Source of the DNA: Parageobacillus sp. KH3-4
GTDB lineage: Bacteria > Bacillota > Bacilli > Bacillales > Anoxybacillaceae
NCBI RefSeq assembly: GCF_022846435.1
Contig: NZ_AP025627.1
Location: 2,018,001 to 2,082,000, forward strand
Length of the DNA stretch: 64,000 bases
Reading direction: 5' to 3'
In this document: piece by piece, positions 41,973 through 50,849 of the stretch
How the letters are laid out: every line of letters starts with the position of its first letter
Numbering within the stretch: the stretch's first letter is position 1
Notes under the pieces: generated by a model
Seen by the model: only the letters and a program-made list of their open reading frames with translations
The model's database searches: none
Told to the model about the DNA's origin: nothing
Position numbers and translations under genes: made by a program

Positions 41973-43406
41973 TTAAAAATCTGTTTTTATCGAAACAAAC
42001 TTTAATTCCGTCATTTCCTCGACAGCATATTTAATCCCTTCGCGTCCGTAACCGCTTTCCTTCACTCCTCCATACGGCATATGGTCGACGCGGAACGTAG
42101 GAATGTCATTGACGATCACGGCGCCAGACTCAATGTGCCGCGCTGCATATAAAGCGCGCTGAATATTGGTTGTATAAATTCCGATATTCAGTCCGTATAC
42201 CGAATCATTGACCATTTCAATAGCCTCTTGTAATTCCCGATACGGAACGATCGATACAACCGGCGCAAAAACTTCCCGGCACGAGACTGCCATATCTTGC
42301 TTTACATCAAGCAAAACCGTCGGTGAATACACCGAACCGTTGCGTATGCCGCCTAATCCAATTCTCGCTCCAGATTGAACCGCTTCTTCCACCCACGATT
42401 CAATGCGCTCCGCCTCTCTTTGGCGAATCATTGCGCTAATGTCCGTGTCTTCATCTAAAGGATCGCCGACTTTTAGCTGTTTGGCCCGTTCAATAAAGCG
42501 TTTGCAAAATTCTTCGTAAATCGCTTCATGTACATAAACGCGCTGGAGCGAAATGCACACTTGCCCGGCGTAAGAAAACGCTCCTTCTACACACCGCGGA
42601 ATGATTTTGTCCAACGCAACATCCGGTTCGACAATTAATGCCGCGTTCGAACCAAGCTCTAGCGTCACTTTCCTTAATCCTGCTTTTTGCTTAATCAGTT
42701 TTCCAACTGACGCGCTTCCGGTAAACGTAACTTTTTTCACCCGCTCATCCATTAACAAAGCATCGCTAAGTTCCCGGCCGCTTCCCGTTATGACTTGCAA
42801 TGCCCCGTCCGTAAGACCTGCTTCTTGAAAAATTTCAGCGATCGCCAGCGCGCTTAAAGGGGTTTGTTCCGCCGGCTTTAATACTACCGTATTCCCTGCG
42901 GCAAAAGCCGGGCCAAGTTTATGGGCAACTAGATTAAAAGGAAAGTTGAAAGGGGTAATCGCCACGACAACTCCCAGCGGTTCGCGCCATGTCATGCCAA
43001 TGCGGCCTTCTCCGCCGGGAGCGGCGTCCATCGGAATCGTTTCCCCGTAAATCCGTTTTGCCTCTTCCGCCGCAAATTGATACGTCACAATCGTTCTCTC
43101 CAGTTCCCCCCGGGCGGTGCGAATCGGCTTTCCTGCTTCCTTGGCGACAATCCGCGCCATTTCTTCCTTGCGCTCTTTCAATAACCGCGCAACCCGAAAC
43201 AATATTTCTGAACGCTGATAGGCAGGCAAATCTTTCATCGTTTGAAAAGCCCGCTGCGCTCCAGAAATCGCTTTCTCCACATCGTCTGCATCGGCCATGC
43301 TGATGCGCGCTAACAATTGTCCATTATAAGGGGCGCGCAATTCATACGTTCTTGGCTTTTTCACCCACTTTCCATCGATAAATAACCCTTTCGTTTCTTC
43401 GTTCAT
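41973..43406 (-). CDS. NAD(P)+-dependent aldehyde dehydrogenase, candidate succinate-semialdehyde dehydrogenase
   Basis: A 477-residue ALDH with ITPFNFPFNLVAHKLGPA, FTGSASVGKLI, the catalytic Glu in TLELGSNA and catalytic Cys in YAGQVCISLQR (near 285), and PYGGVKESGYG at the C-terminus. It belongs with lactaldehyde/succinate-semialdehyde type enzymes. It is the first gene behind a sigma-54 promoter, followed within 20 bases by the lactonase. In the proposed pathway it makes succinate from succinate semialdehyde. The ATG follows GGGAGAGA. Confidence 0.9.
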   Translation of the reverse strand: MNEETKGLFIDGKWVKKPRTYELRAPYNGQLLARISMADADDVEKAISGAQRAFQTMKDLPAYQRSEILFRVARLLKERKEEMARIVAKEAGKPIRTARGELERTIVTYQFAAEEAKRIYGETIPMDAAPGGEGRIGMTWREPLGVVVAITPFNFPFNLVAHKLGPAFAAGNTVVLKPAEQTPLSALAIAEIFQEAGLTDGALQVITGSGRELSDALLMDERVKKVTFTGSASVGKLIKQKAGLRKVTLELGSNAALIVEPDVALDKIIPRCVEGAFSYAGQVCISLQRVYVHEAIYEEFCKRFIERAKQLKVGDPLDEDTDISAMIRQREAERIESWVEEAVQSGARIGLGGIRNGSVYSPTVLLDVKQDMAVSCREVFAPVVSIVPYRELQEAIEMVNDSVYGLNIGIYTTNIQRALYAARHIESGAVIVNDIPTFRVDHMPYGGVKESGYGREGIKYAVEEMTELKFVSIKTDF

Positions 43407-43444
43407 TCTCTCCCTCTCCTCCCTTTTTGTTCAACCACTAATAA

Positions 43445-43460
43445 TGCAAATACCGTGCCA
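43445..43460 (-). promoter_or_regulatory. sigma-54 (-24/-12) promoter of the ALDH-lactonase-ADH operon
   Basis: TGGCAC (43455-43460), five bases, TTGCA (43445-43449) on the minus strand: a perfect TGGCAC-N5-TTGCA element, 39 bases before the ALDH start codon. Confidence 0.92.
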
Positions 43461-43511
43461 ATACTGATAATATTCTTAAAATAAGTGATTTTTTAAAATA
43501 TCCATGATGAA

Positions 43512-43610
43512 TATGGTGAAAAAAATCACCATCAAAAGGAGAATCTTAAAAGAATACCGAATAGGTTTAGTAGTGAATTTTTTCACCACATATTGAATTT
43601 TTTCACCACC
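43512..43610. promoter_or_regulatory. three copies of a 20-bp activator-binding site (candidate UAS)
   Basis: TGGTGATTTTTTTCACCATA (minus strand, 43512-43531), TAGTGAATTTTTTCACCACA (plus, 43571-43590) and TATTGAATTTTTTCACCACC (plus, 43591-43610) share TGA-(A/T)-TTTTTT-CACCA. The last two are adjacent and differ at two positions. The first is a near-perfect inverted repeat (TGGTGA/TCACCA). Centres lie at about -87, -146 and -166 from the sigma-54 start, a normal enhancer range. The last two also overlap the leader of the activator gene, so autoregulation is likely. Confidence 0.75.
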
Positions 43611-43631
43611 ATCAACATAAGGAGGTCCAAT

Positions 43632-45344
43632 ATGATGAAACAAACCATCATGGATCCCCATATATGGGAAAGCATTTTTTCTTCCATCCATAACGCAGTC
43701 ATTGTGGTAGATCGAAACGGGAAAATTTTATTAATCAATTCTCCTGCCAAAAAGCTTCTTCAAATAGAAAACGAAAATTGGGAAGGAAAAGATATACGGG
43801 ATCTTATTCCAACTACCCAGCTTCCTCACGTCTTAGAGAACGGAACAAGTTCGATCGGGGTAAAAATGAACATCGCGGGACGCCAATGTCTCGTCAATCG
43901 AACTCCATTGCACCGAAACGGCGAACTAATTGGAGCGATCGGTGTCCTCCAAGATATATCGCAAATGGAACACTACCATTCTCTGTTTAAGCAAATGGAA
44001 ACGATTATCGAATTTTCGACAGATGGCATTTACGTTGTCGACCAAAATGGCATTACGATCATGGTAAATTCCGCTTACGAAGCCATTACAGGATTCCGCC
44101 GAGAAGAACTTGTCGGAAATCATATGTATGATTTAGTAAAAAAAGGGTATTTTGACCAATCCGTCTCTCTTCTCGTTTTACAACAAAAAAAGCGAATTTC
44201 CATTTTGCAAAAAATCGGCGGAAAAAAAGATGTCATTGTCACCGGAAACCCTGTTTTCAACGAGCAGGGAGATATCGAAATGGTCGTGACCAGCGTTCGC
44301 GACATCTCTCAACTCATTCAAATGAAAGCGGAGCTAGAAAAAGCAAAAAGTTTCTCGGAAATGAGCCACCACCGCTATACGTTCTCCGTTGACGGTTCCA
44401 ATGAGCAAATCGTATTTCGCAGCCCCTCGATGAAACGACTTTTTGAAAAAGTCCAACAAGTCGCTCCTTACCCTACTACCGTTTTACTAACCGGCCCATC
44501 TGGCGTCGGGAAAGAAGTCATCGCCAACTTGATTCATCATCTCAGCCCGCGAAAAGACAAGCCATTTATTAAAATAAACTGCGGGGCCATACCAGAAGCG
44601 TTGCTGGAATCCGAATTATTCGGTTATGAAAAGGGAGCGTTTACAGGAGCGCGGCAAGACGGAAAAATCGGCCTATTAGAATTAGCAGACAAAGGAACAA
44701 TCATGCTCGACGAAATTGGAGAAATGCCATTATCGCTACAAGTAAAGTTATTGAGGGTACTGCAAGAAAAACAAGTCCAGCGAATTGGAAGCCACAAAAC
44801 GAAAAAACTGGATGTGCGCATCATCGCGGCAACGAATCGGAATTTAAAAGAGCTGATTTCACAAGGAAAATTTCGCGAAGATTTATATTATCGGCTGCAG
44901 GTCATTGAAATGTATATTCCTCCATTGGCCGAACGCCCTGAAGATATCGAGCCGTTGCTTGACTATTACTTTTCCTTTTATTGCAAGCTCTACCGCATCG
45001 ATAAACATTTATCTCCTAAAACAAAGGAGATTTTGCAACGCTACCACTGGCCGGGAAATGTAAGGGAGCTGAAAAACCTGATGGAAAACATGGTCGTTTC
45101 CGTCCCGTCCCAACTGATCGAACCGCACGACCTTCCGCTGCACATTTATGACCAAACGGCAGCCACATCTCCGTTGACGCTCAAAGAACGGGTCGAACAG
45201 TTTGAAAGACGCCTCATCTATGAAGCGATCGAAAAGAATACATCGCTGCGAAAAGCAGCACAGCAGCTAGGAATCGATCATTCTACGCTCGTGAAAAAAT
45301 TGAAAAAGTGGGAGAAATCTGAAAAAACGTTACGCCGGCGCTAA
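43632..45344 (+). CDS. sigma-54-dependent transcriptional activator with PAS domains
   Basis: A 570-residue enhancer-binding protein. Two PAS domains occupy about residues 10-115 and 120-240 (VVDRNGKILLINSPA, YVVDQNGITIMVNSAYEAI). The AAA+ domain has TGPSGVGKEVIA (Walker A), GAFTGA (sigma-54 contact loop) and GTIMLDEIGEM (Walker B). A Fis-type helix-turn-helix ends it (LRKAAQQLGIDHSTLVKKLKK). There is no receiver domain, so the PAS domains probably sense a small molecule or redox state. Of two adjacent ATGs after AAGGAGG, the first is at 43632. Divergent from the operon it is expected to activate. Confidence 0.95.
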   Translation: MMKQTIMDPHIWESIFSSIHNAVIVVDRNGKILLINSPAKKLLQIENENWEGKDIRDLIPTTQLPHVLENGTSSIGVKMNIAGRQCLVNRTPLHRNGELIGAIGVLQDISQMEHYHSLFKQMETIIEFSTDGIYVVDQNGITIMVNSAYEAITGFRREELVGNHMYDLVKKGYFDQSVSLLVLQQKKRISILQKIGGKKDVIVTGNPVFNEQGDIEMVVTSVRDISQLIQMKAELEKAKSFSEMSHHRYTFSVDGSNEQIVFRSPSMKRLFEKVQQVAPYPTTVLLTGPSGVGKEVIANLIHHLSPRKDKPFIKINCGAIPEALLESELFGYEKGAFTGARQDGKIGLLELADKGTIMLDEIGEMPLSLQVKLLRVLQEKQVQRIGSHKTKKLDVRIIAATNRNLKELISQGKFREDLYYRLQVIEMYIPPLAERPEDIEPLLDYYFSFYCKLYRIDKHLSPKTKEILQRYHWPGNVRELKNLMENMVVSVPSQLIEPHDLPLHIYDQTAATSPLTLKERVEQFERRLIYEAIEKNTSLRKAAQQLGIDHSTLVKKLKKWEKSEKTLRRR

Positions 45345-45366
45345 TGCACCGGCGCGCTGGTTTTTG
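45333..45366 (+). terminator. probable terminator of the sigma-54 activator gene
   Basis: A short GC-rich stem (CGCCGG with CCGGCG) that overlaps the stop codon is followed by CGCTGGTTTTTG. Confidence 0.55.
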
Positions 45367-45419
45367 TTTCGCTTATCGCTTTAAATCGTCTTGCATGGCT
45401 CCATTTTATAAACATGCAT

Positions 45420-46442
45420 TTATTCATCATCCCGTTTTCCCTGCACTGTCTTTACTCCCAGCACATCAAGAATAAATACAAATACGGGAATCCCTAAAAT
45501 CAGCCCCCATACCCCAAAAAAGTGCTCTGAAAAAATCAAAACGATAAACGTATAAAAAACGGGCAAATTCGTCTTCGAGGACATCAATTTTGGATTTAAA
45601 ACATACGCTTCGAGCGCGTGAACAACGGCGATCATAATGAGAACGTAAACGACTTTCATTACTCCGCCTATGCTATAAGCAATAAAGCACAGCGGAAACA
45701 ACGAAATGATCACGCCCGCAACAGGAATCAATCCGAGAAAAAAGATCAATATCCCCAGCCCGAATAATTGTGGGAATTCCATGATCCACAAGCCCGCTAC
45801 CGTAATTGTCATATTAATCGTTGCAATGACAAATTGAGCTTCAATAACTTTCCCAAACGTACGGGCAAATTTTTTTCCAAAATATTCTAATTCATCATAA
45901 AAAGGGCTGATTTTGCTATATTTAAAACGATTCGTGAATGAAATAATCCGCTCTTTTTCCAGAAGGAAAAATAAACTTAAAATTAACGCAAGCAAAATTT
46001 GCAGACCGACGCTGCTAATGTCGCTGAAATATTTGATTAAATATGTCATTCCAAAATTCAAATAAGTAGTAATTTCATATTGCTTCAGTTGCTCGATAAT
46101 GTAATTAAACACAATATTATCTTTAGGCTTCGAATAAAATTCCGTAAGCTGTTTGATCAGCTGTGAAATCTCGTTAATAACGACGGGCAAATATTTGACG
46201 ACGCCGTAGACAAGGATGGAAACGACCGCGGCATACAATAGCAGCACAATAATTTTCCGATTGATGCGAATCCTTTTAGAAATAAAGTCAACAAGCCCAT
46301 TCATTAAAAAAGAAAAAATAAAAGTAAGCAAAATAATATTTAAAATGCTTCGAACTAAATAGAGAATAAAAATTAAAATAGAAAAAATAACGATTCTTTT
46401 CCACGTCGATCGCTTGAAAAATTGCATGATTTCTGATCCCAC
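45420..46442 (-). CDS. AI-2E family (PerM-type) membrane transporter
   Basis: A 340-residue protein with seven or eight hydrophobic segments in the PerM/AI-2E pattern: paired helices at the N-terminus, a soluble central region (about 85-145), then FFLGLIPVAGVIISLFPL and VLNPKLMSSKTNLPVFYTF, followed by FGVWGLILGIPVFVFILD. Family members export AI-2 or act in Na+/H+ exchange; the substrate here is unknown. The start is GTG at 46442 after GGGGAGAT. There are no obvious operon partners. Confidence 0.85.
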   Translation of the reverse strand: MGSEIMQFFKRSTWKRIVIFSILIFILYLVRSILNIILLTFIFSFLMNGLVDFISKRIRINRKIIVLLLYAAVVSILVYGVVKYLPVVINEISQLIKQLTEFYSKPKDNIVFNYIIEQLKQYEITTYLNFGMTYLIKYFSDISSVGLQILLALILSLFFLLEKERIISFTNRFKYSKISPFYDELEYFGKKFARTFGKVIEAQFVIATINMTITVAGLWIMEFPQLFGLGILIFFLGLIPVAGVIISLFPLCFIAYSIGGVMKVVYVLIMIAVVHALEAYVLNPKLMSSKTNLPVFYTFIVLIFSEHFFGVWGLILGIPVFVFILDVLGVKTVQGKRDDE

Positions 46443-46891
46443 TGATCCATCTCCCCGTTGCTAAATAGAGTTTTTACCACTATTGATTTTACCGTACAAT
46501 CCCAAAAAAATTAATAAAAATTTTTGCTGGAAATATTTAAATAAGCGCTTTCATTGCTATCAATAAACAAGGAAGGGAGCAAGCGGACAAGCTCATTGAT
46601 TTGCAGTCATTTTTCATCAATGCAAGAACAAGGAGTCGATTTGCTGTCAAGATGGGCCTATGGGAAATTCACCCGCTCGTTCATATAATTTTTTTGCTCG
46701 AAGATGATTATTTCCATAATTCCTAAAAAGTCCAAATGCGATACTTTCTTAAAAAATAGAACCGTCCATCGCTTGACATAGCAATGCGCCGGCACGATGC
46801 GTGCTGGCGCATATAAATTAACTTTAGTTTTTTCTATGAAAATGCGCGCTTGGAGCGGCCATTTTCATGCCGGGTGGAGAGCAAAGCGCGC
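46443..46891. other. intergenic region with two hairpins
   Basis: Past the MFS stop codon on the minus strand come a long hairpin with an 8-bp GC-rich arm (GCGCGCTT 46844-46851 with AAGCGCGC 46884-46891) and a 12-bp stem-loop (46784-46812, ATGCGCCGGCAC with GTGCTGGCGCAT, one G-U). Neither has a good T tract. A cre-like core TAAGCGCTTTCA lies at 46542-46553 without a gene to serve. No coding sequence is convincing. Confidence 0.45.
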
Positions 46892-48094
46892 TCATGGAAC
46901 TTTTCTATAGTTAGAGTAACGGATAGACCCGCGTTCTTTATAATTCCAAGATAATATTAGTATCATTGCTACTATTCCTAACACACCTGCAAAGTAAAAA
47001 CCTGCATGAATCCCCATTGCCGAATTCAACATACCGGCAAAATACGGTCCTCCAAACATTCCAACAGCATAAATTGCTTGGTAGGTCCCCATTGCTGTCG
47101 CTCGTTTATCATCATCAATCGTTTCAATTGACATTCCCAATAATAGCGGAAATAGCAATCCTAGAGAAAACCCATTGAGTGCTTGTATGACACATAATAA
47201 TTCTTTATCTTTAATAACAGGGGTGATAAGAGTAAAAATAGCGCTACAGAGAAATGCTAACATCAACGATTTCCATTTCCCAAATAATGGAACGAACACT
47301 TTTTCCATAAAAAGCGTCGCTAATGCATGAGGAATCATAAACGAAAAAACAATCATGCTCAAGTCACTTTCTTGAAGTCCTATTTGCAACACATACATCG
47401 GTATAAATCCAAACATTGTGGTAAAAATGATGCTGTGAGCCAAAATGGAAAGTAAGGAAGCCCTTAAAAGCAATGGTTCTCTCATCACCAATATAAGGTC
47501 TTTCATTTGTATAGAGGTCTGTTTTACATCTTTATCTTTCGGTTCATAAATAAAAAGAGAAAGGATTACCCCAATCATCCCTAGAATTCCACCTATCCAG
47601 AATGGGGCATGCCATCCCCATTTATCAACAATGTAACCACTAATAGACATGCCTGTTAGTTGAGCTAAAACAACAACGAAAGAAATATTGCTCATCGCTT
47701 TATAAATTTTCTCATCAGAAAAATAGCTCGAATAAAGAACCGTGAAAGCCACCCATGTCGCCGCAGCAACCCCAGCAAGCGAGCGAGAAACAAGCGCCCA
47801 ACCTAAACTATTTGTTAACGCAAACATCAAACCGCTAATCATTGTCATTAGCATTCCAAGTATAATAAATGGTTTTCTTCGCTTCATAAAATCAGAAATC
47901 ATTCCAATAGGAAGACGGAATAAAAATTGCATAAATCCATAACTGCTTAAAACAATACCAATAAAAGTGTAAGTTCCCCCTAACAACTCAATATACGGAG
48001 ATAAAATCGGCATATAAATAAAATTCGAAAACCAAAATATAAATGAAGCAATTAAAAAAAGGTACCGATCTCTATTAGAAGAAAACGAGCGCAA
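46892..48094 (-). CDS. major facilitator superfamily transporter
   Basis: About 400 residues with twelve hydrophobic segments. The loop 2-3 motif (LPIGMISDFMKRRKP) and its second-half counterpart mark it as MFS. Its sequence suggests a drug- or sugar-efflux type permease (symmetric 6+6). The substrate is unknown. It lies downstream of the chemoreceptor and iol genes on the same strand. I favour the TTG at 48094 because GAGGGGGG ends five bases before it; ATGs at 48109 and 48112 lie around that site and are possible. Confidence 0.82.
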   Translation of the reverse strand: MRSFSSNRDRYLFLIASFIFWFSNFIYMPILSPYIELLGGTYTFIGIVLSSYGFMQFLFRLPIGMISDFMKRRKPFIILGMLMTMISGLMFALTNSLGWALVSRSLAGVAAATWVAFTVLYSSYFSDEKIYKAMSNISFVVVLAQLTGMSISGYIVDKWGWHAPFWIGGILGMIGVILSLFIYEPKDKDVKQTSIQMKDLILVMREPLLLRASLLSILAHSIIFTTMFGFIPMYVLQIGLQESDLSMIVFSFMIPHALATLFMEKVFVPLFGKWKSLMLAFLCSAIFTLITPVIKDKELLCVIQALNGFSLGLLFPLLLGMSIETIDDDKRATAMGTYQAIYAVGMFGGPYFAGMLNSAMGIHAGFYFAGVLGIVAMILILSWNYKERGSIRYSNYRKVP

Positions 48095-48133
48095 CTTATC
48101 CCCCCTCATCATTCATCCTATTTCATTCCCGCA

Positions 48134-49861
48134 TTATACTTTAAAATTCCTAATTAACATTTGTAACTTCTCCGCCATTTGTGATAACGTATAAGCAGCA
48201 GCAGAAACTTCTTGCATGGACGCTAGTTGTTCTTCAGTTGCCGCAGATACTCCCTGTACTCCCAAATGTGCTGACTCTGTAATTGACTTCACCTGTTTCA
48301 TCGATTGTACGATTTGTTCTGTGCCTGATACCACGTGTGTTACAGCAGATGATACATTTTGTATTTGAGTAGTTGCGTCGCTAACTGTGTTATAAATATG
48401 AACAAACGATTCATCAACAAAGTTAACCAATTGTATACCTGATCCTACCTCTTTTGTTACATCCTCCATTGATATTACCACTCTATTTGTTTCTTGTTGA
48501 ATTTTACTAATTAATAAGGAAACCTGCTGAGCAGATTGCGCAGACTGTTCTGCCAACTTGCGAACTGCATCCGCCACCACAGCAAATCCGCGTCCATGGT
48601 CCCCTGCCCTTGCTGCCTCTATAGCTGCATTTAAGGCTAATAAATGTGTTTGCTCAGAAAGTTCGGTAATTACTTCGATTATTTGATTGATTTCTCTTGA
48701 ATGCATTCCTAACTCTTTTACTACGTTTGACAAACTGCTTACTGTTTGGTTAATTAACGTCATCTGTTGTACTAACATTTCTATTGCTTTTCTTCCCTCT
48801 GCTGATTTTTTGGAAGCTTCAATCGCTTTTGAAGAAACAATTTGTGCATGATTTGCAATTTGTTGTATAGCTAGAGACATTTCTTGAATGATTTGTGAAT
48901 TATTCTCAATATTTTCTATTTGCTTATAAGCACCTGCTGACACCTCCTGCATCGTAGCAACAATTTGTTCAGTTGCTGTTCTTGTTTGTTCTGCTGTCGT
49001 TGTTAATTCATGAGAAAATGACGCTACTTGTTCTGCATTCCCACTGACTTCTTGAATAAGATGGCGAAGATTTCTTGCCATGTCGTTAAACGATTGTGCC
49101 AACTCACCAATTTCATCTTTGTTGTTGACTTGAATAGGACCTAACGTCAAATCGCTAGAGGCAATTTTTTGCACAGCGTTTGATACCATCACAACCGGCT
49201 TGACAATCATTCTAGAAACCATCCATCCAATAAATAAAAAGAGTAATGCCACAAAGATACAAACAAGAATAAGTATAGAAAGCAGTTGAATAACAAGGTG
49301 ACTATTTCGAGAAATTTGTTTCTCGAGAAGCTTCTCTTCCAGACTTGATAGCTTCTTGGACTCAAGCAAAATATCATTTGCAAACTTATTGGAAAAATCA
49401 GCAAGAGAAGAAATCAATTGTACTGGAGCATTATCATCTCTGTAGTCAATTGCATATTTTGACGAATTAATAAATCCTTTATTAAGCAGTTGTATTTTTC
49501 TAATACGACTTTGTTCTTCATTATTTTTTACTATTTTTTTCGTATCATTAAGAATATTCTCAAGAATATTCTCTAATTCTTTATTAGCACTCTCCATATC
49601 TCTTATATACTGCTGATTACCAGATATAAGAAAAGCACGTAAACTATTGATTTGCTGCAAAGCTTGGAGTTGAATATGTTCGGAGTTTCTCAACACAACC
49701 ATTCTACGATTAAGAAAATCATCATAAGCACGATTTATCACAATGATACCGTAATAGAAAATACCTACTGTCAAAAAGAATAGAAAGCCAATTATCAAAA
49801 AAGTTATCCATACTTTCTGACGAATAGTAAAACGTCTTCGTATTTTTAATAACTCCATCAT
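48134..49861 (-). CDS. methyl-accepting chemotaxis protein
   Basis: A 575-residue chemoreceptor. A membrane helix at about 15-40, a helical extracellular sensor (about 45-190, no PAS/Cache motif recognised, four-helix-bundle-like) and a second membrane helix (about 193-218) lead into HAMP ([16 protein letters not shown]). The signalling domain has the hairpin-tip sequence [23 protein letters not shown]. Such receptors steer CheA. Position just after iolJ on the same strand suggests sensing of inositol or a related compound (inference). Confidence 0.92.
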   Translation of the reverse strand: MMELLKIRRRFTIRQKVWITFLIIGFLFFLTVGIFYYGIIVINRAYDDFLNRRMVVLRNSEHIQLQALQQINSLRAFLISGNQQYIRDMESANKELENILENILNDTKKIVKNNEEQSRIRKIQLLNKGFINSSKYAIDYRDDNAPVQLISSLADFSNKFANDILLESKKLSSLEEKLLEKQISRNSHLVIQLLSILILVCIFVALLFLFIGWMVSRMIVKPVVMVSNAVQKIASSDLTLGPIQVNNKDEIGELAQSFNDMARNLRHLIQEVSGNAEQVASFSHELTTTAEQTRTATEQIVATMQEVSAGAYKQIENIENNSQIIQEMSLAIQQIANHAQIVSSKAIEASKKSAEGRKAIEMLVQQMTLINQTVSSLSNVVKELGMHSREINQIIEVITELSEQTHLLALNAAIEAARAGDHGRGFAVVADAVRKLAEQSAQSAQQVSLLISKIQQETNRVVISMEDVTKEVGSGIQLVNFVDESFVHIYNTVSDATTQIQNVSSAVTHVVSGTEQIVQSMKQVKSITESAHLGVQGVSAATEEQLASMQEVSAAAYTLSQMAEKLQMLIRNFKV

Positions 49862-49874
49862 AAAATCTCATCCC

Positions 49875-50780
49875 TCATAAAACAGTCTTTTTTATTCGGT
49901 ACTTATCATGAATTTTTTCCGCCTTCCCTGATGAGCCAAATTCACGCATTTTCTGTTTTACTATATTTTTTATTGCTTCTCTCGCTTCCGCCAAATATTT
50001 TCGCGGATCATACAATGCAATATTTTCTTTTAAAACACGTCGAATCATATTAGTAAACGCTATTTGATTTTCCGTGTTCACATTAATTTTTGCTGTACCT
50101 AACGAAATCGCTCTACGAATATCATTAAGAGGAATTCCTGTGCCACCGTGCAAAACAAGCGGTACACCAGTTAATCGCTTGATCTGTTCCATTTCTGAAA
50201 ATCCCAGCTTTGGTTTTCCTTTATATGGACCATGAACCGATCCCAACGCTGGCGCAAGACAGTCGACACCAGTCTCCTTCACAAAACGTTCGCAGTCTTC
50301 CGGAATTGCATACATCGCCTCTGCTTCATCAACAATGACATTATCCTCTTGACCTCCGATTCTGCCTACTTCCGCTTCTACTGAGACACCGAAAACACGA
50401 GCGGCCTCCACTACTTTTTTCGTTTCCGCGATATTCCTTTCTAAAGGATAGTGTGAAGCATCAATCATGACAGAAGTAAATCCTGCATATATTGCTTGTA
50501 AGCATTGTTCGTATGATGAACCGTGATCCAAATGGAGAGCAACTGGAACAGTAATGTTATATTCTTTTATTAATTCTTTTACAATTGCTGCTACTGTTCG
50601 TAAGCCTCCTAAATGTGGAATGTATCCTGGGCTCACTGCCAAAATTACCGGGGATTGTTCTTCTTCCGCTGCCTGAAGAATAGCTTGTGCAAATTCCAAG
50701 TTATTAATATTAAAATGACCTACCGCATATTTTTCTTCTAATGCCTGACTCAACATCTCTCTCATCGATACTAACGCCAT
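49875..50780 (-). CDS. iolJ: 6-phospho-5-dehydro-2-deoxy-D-gluconate aldolase (IolJ)
   Basis: A 301-residue class II aldolase of the fructose-bisphosphate aldolase fold. The Zn ligand and active-site motifs are [15 protein letters not shown] near 82, EVGRIGG near 135, [10 protein letters not shown] near 180 and LHGGTGI near 210. In the iol pathway it splits 2-deoxy-5-keto-gluconate 6-phosphate into dihydroxyacetone phosphate and malonate semialdehyde. Context with iolA, B, C, D and E makes IolJ more likely than FbaA. The ATG follows AGAGGTG. Confidence 0.93.
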   Translation of the reverse strand: MALVSMREMLSQALEEKYAVGHFNINNLEFAQAILQAAEEEQSPVILAVSPGYIPHLGGLRTVAAIVKELIKEYNITVPVALHLDHGSSYEQCLQAIYAGFTSVMIDASHYPLERNIAETKKVVEAARVFGVSVEAEVGRIGGQEDNVIVDEAEAMYAIPEDCERFVKETGVDCLAPALGSVHGPYKGKPKLGFSEMEQIKRLTGVPLVLHGGTGIPLNDIRRAISLGTAKINVNTENQIAFTNMIRRVLKENIALYDPRKYLAEAREAIKNIVKQKMREFGSSGKAEKIHDKYRIKKTVL

Positions 50781-50813
50781 TTACTATCACCTCTTTTAGT
50801 AGTAATATTGAAA

Positions 50814-50842
50814 GAGTATCAAGCTGAAACCGCTTGATACTC
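50814..50842 (-). other. stem-loop between iolA and iolJ
   Basis: A perfect 11-bp stem (GAGTATCAAGC with GCTTGATACTC, 7-base loop) lies in the 69-base gap. The minus-strand tail TTTCAATATT is weak for termination, so it may be an attenuator or an mRNA stability element. Confidence 0.6.
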
Positions 50843-50849
50843 TATGAAA

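Noticed and set aside
46540-46728. Open plus-strand frame of about 60 codons and a cre-like core downstream of the AI-2E gene
   Set aside because: There is no start codon after the AAGGAAGGG motif, no recognisable domain, and no promoter. The cre-like core has no gene to control.
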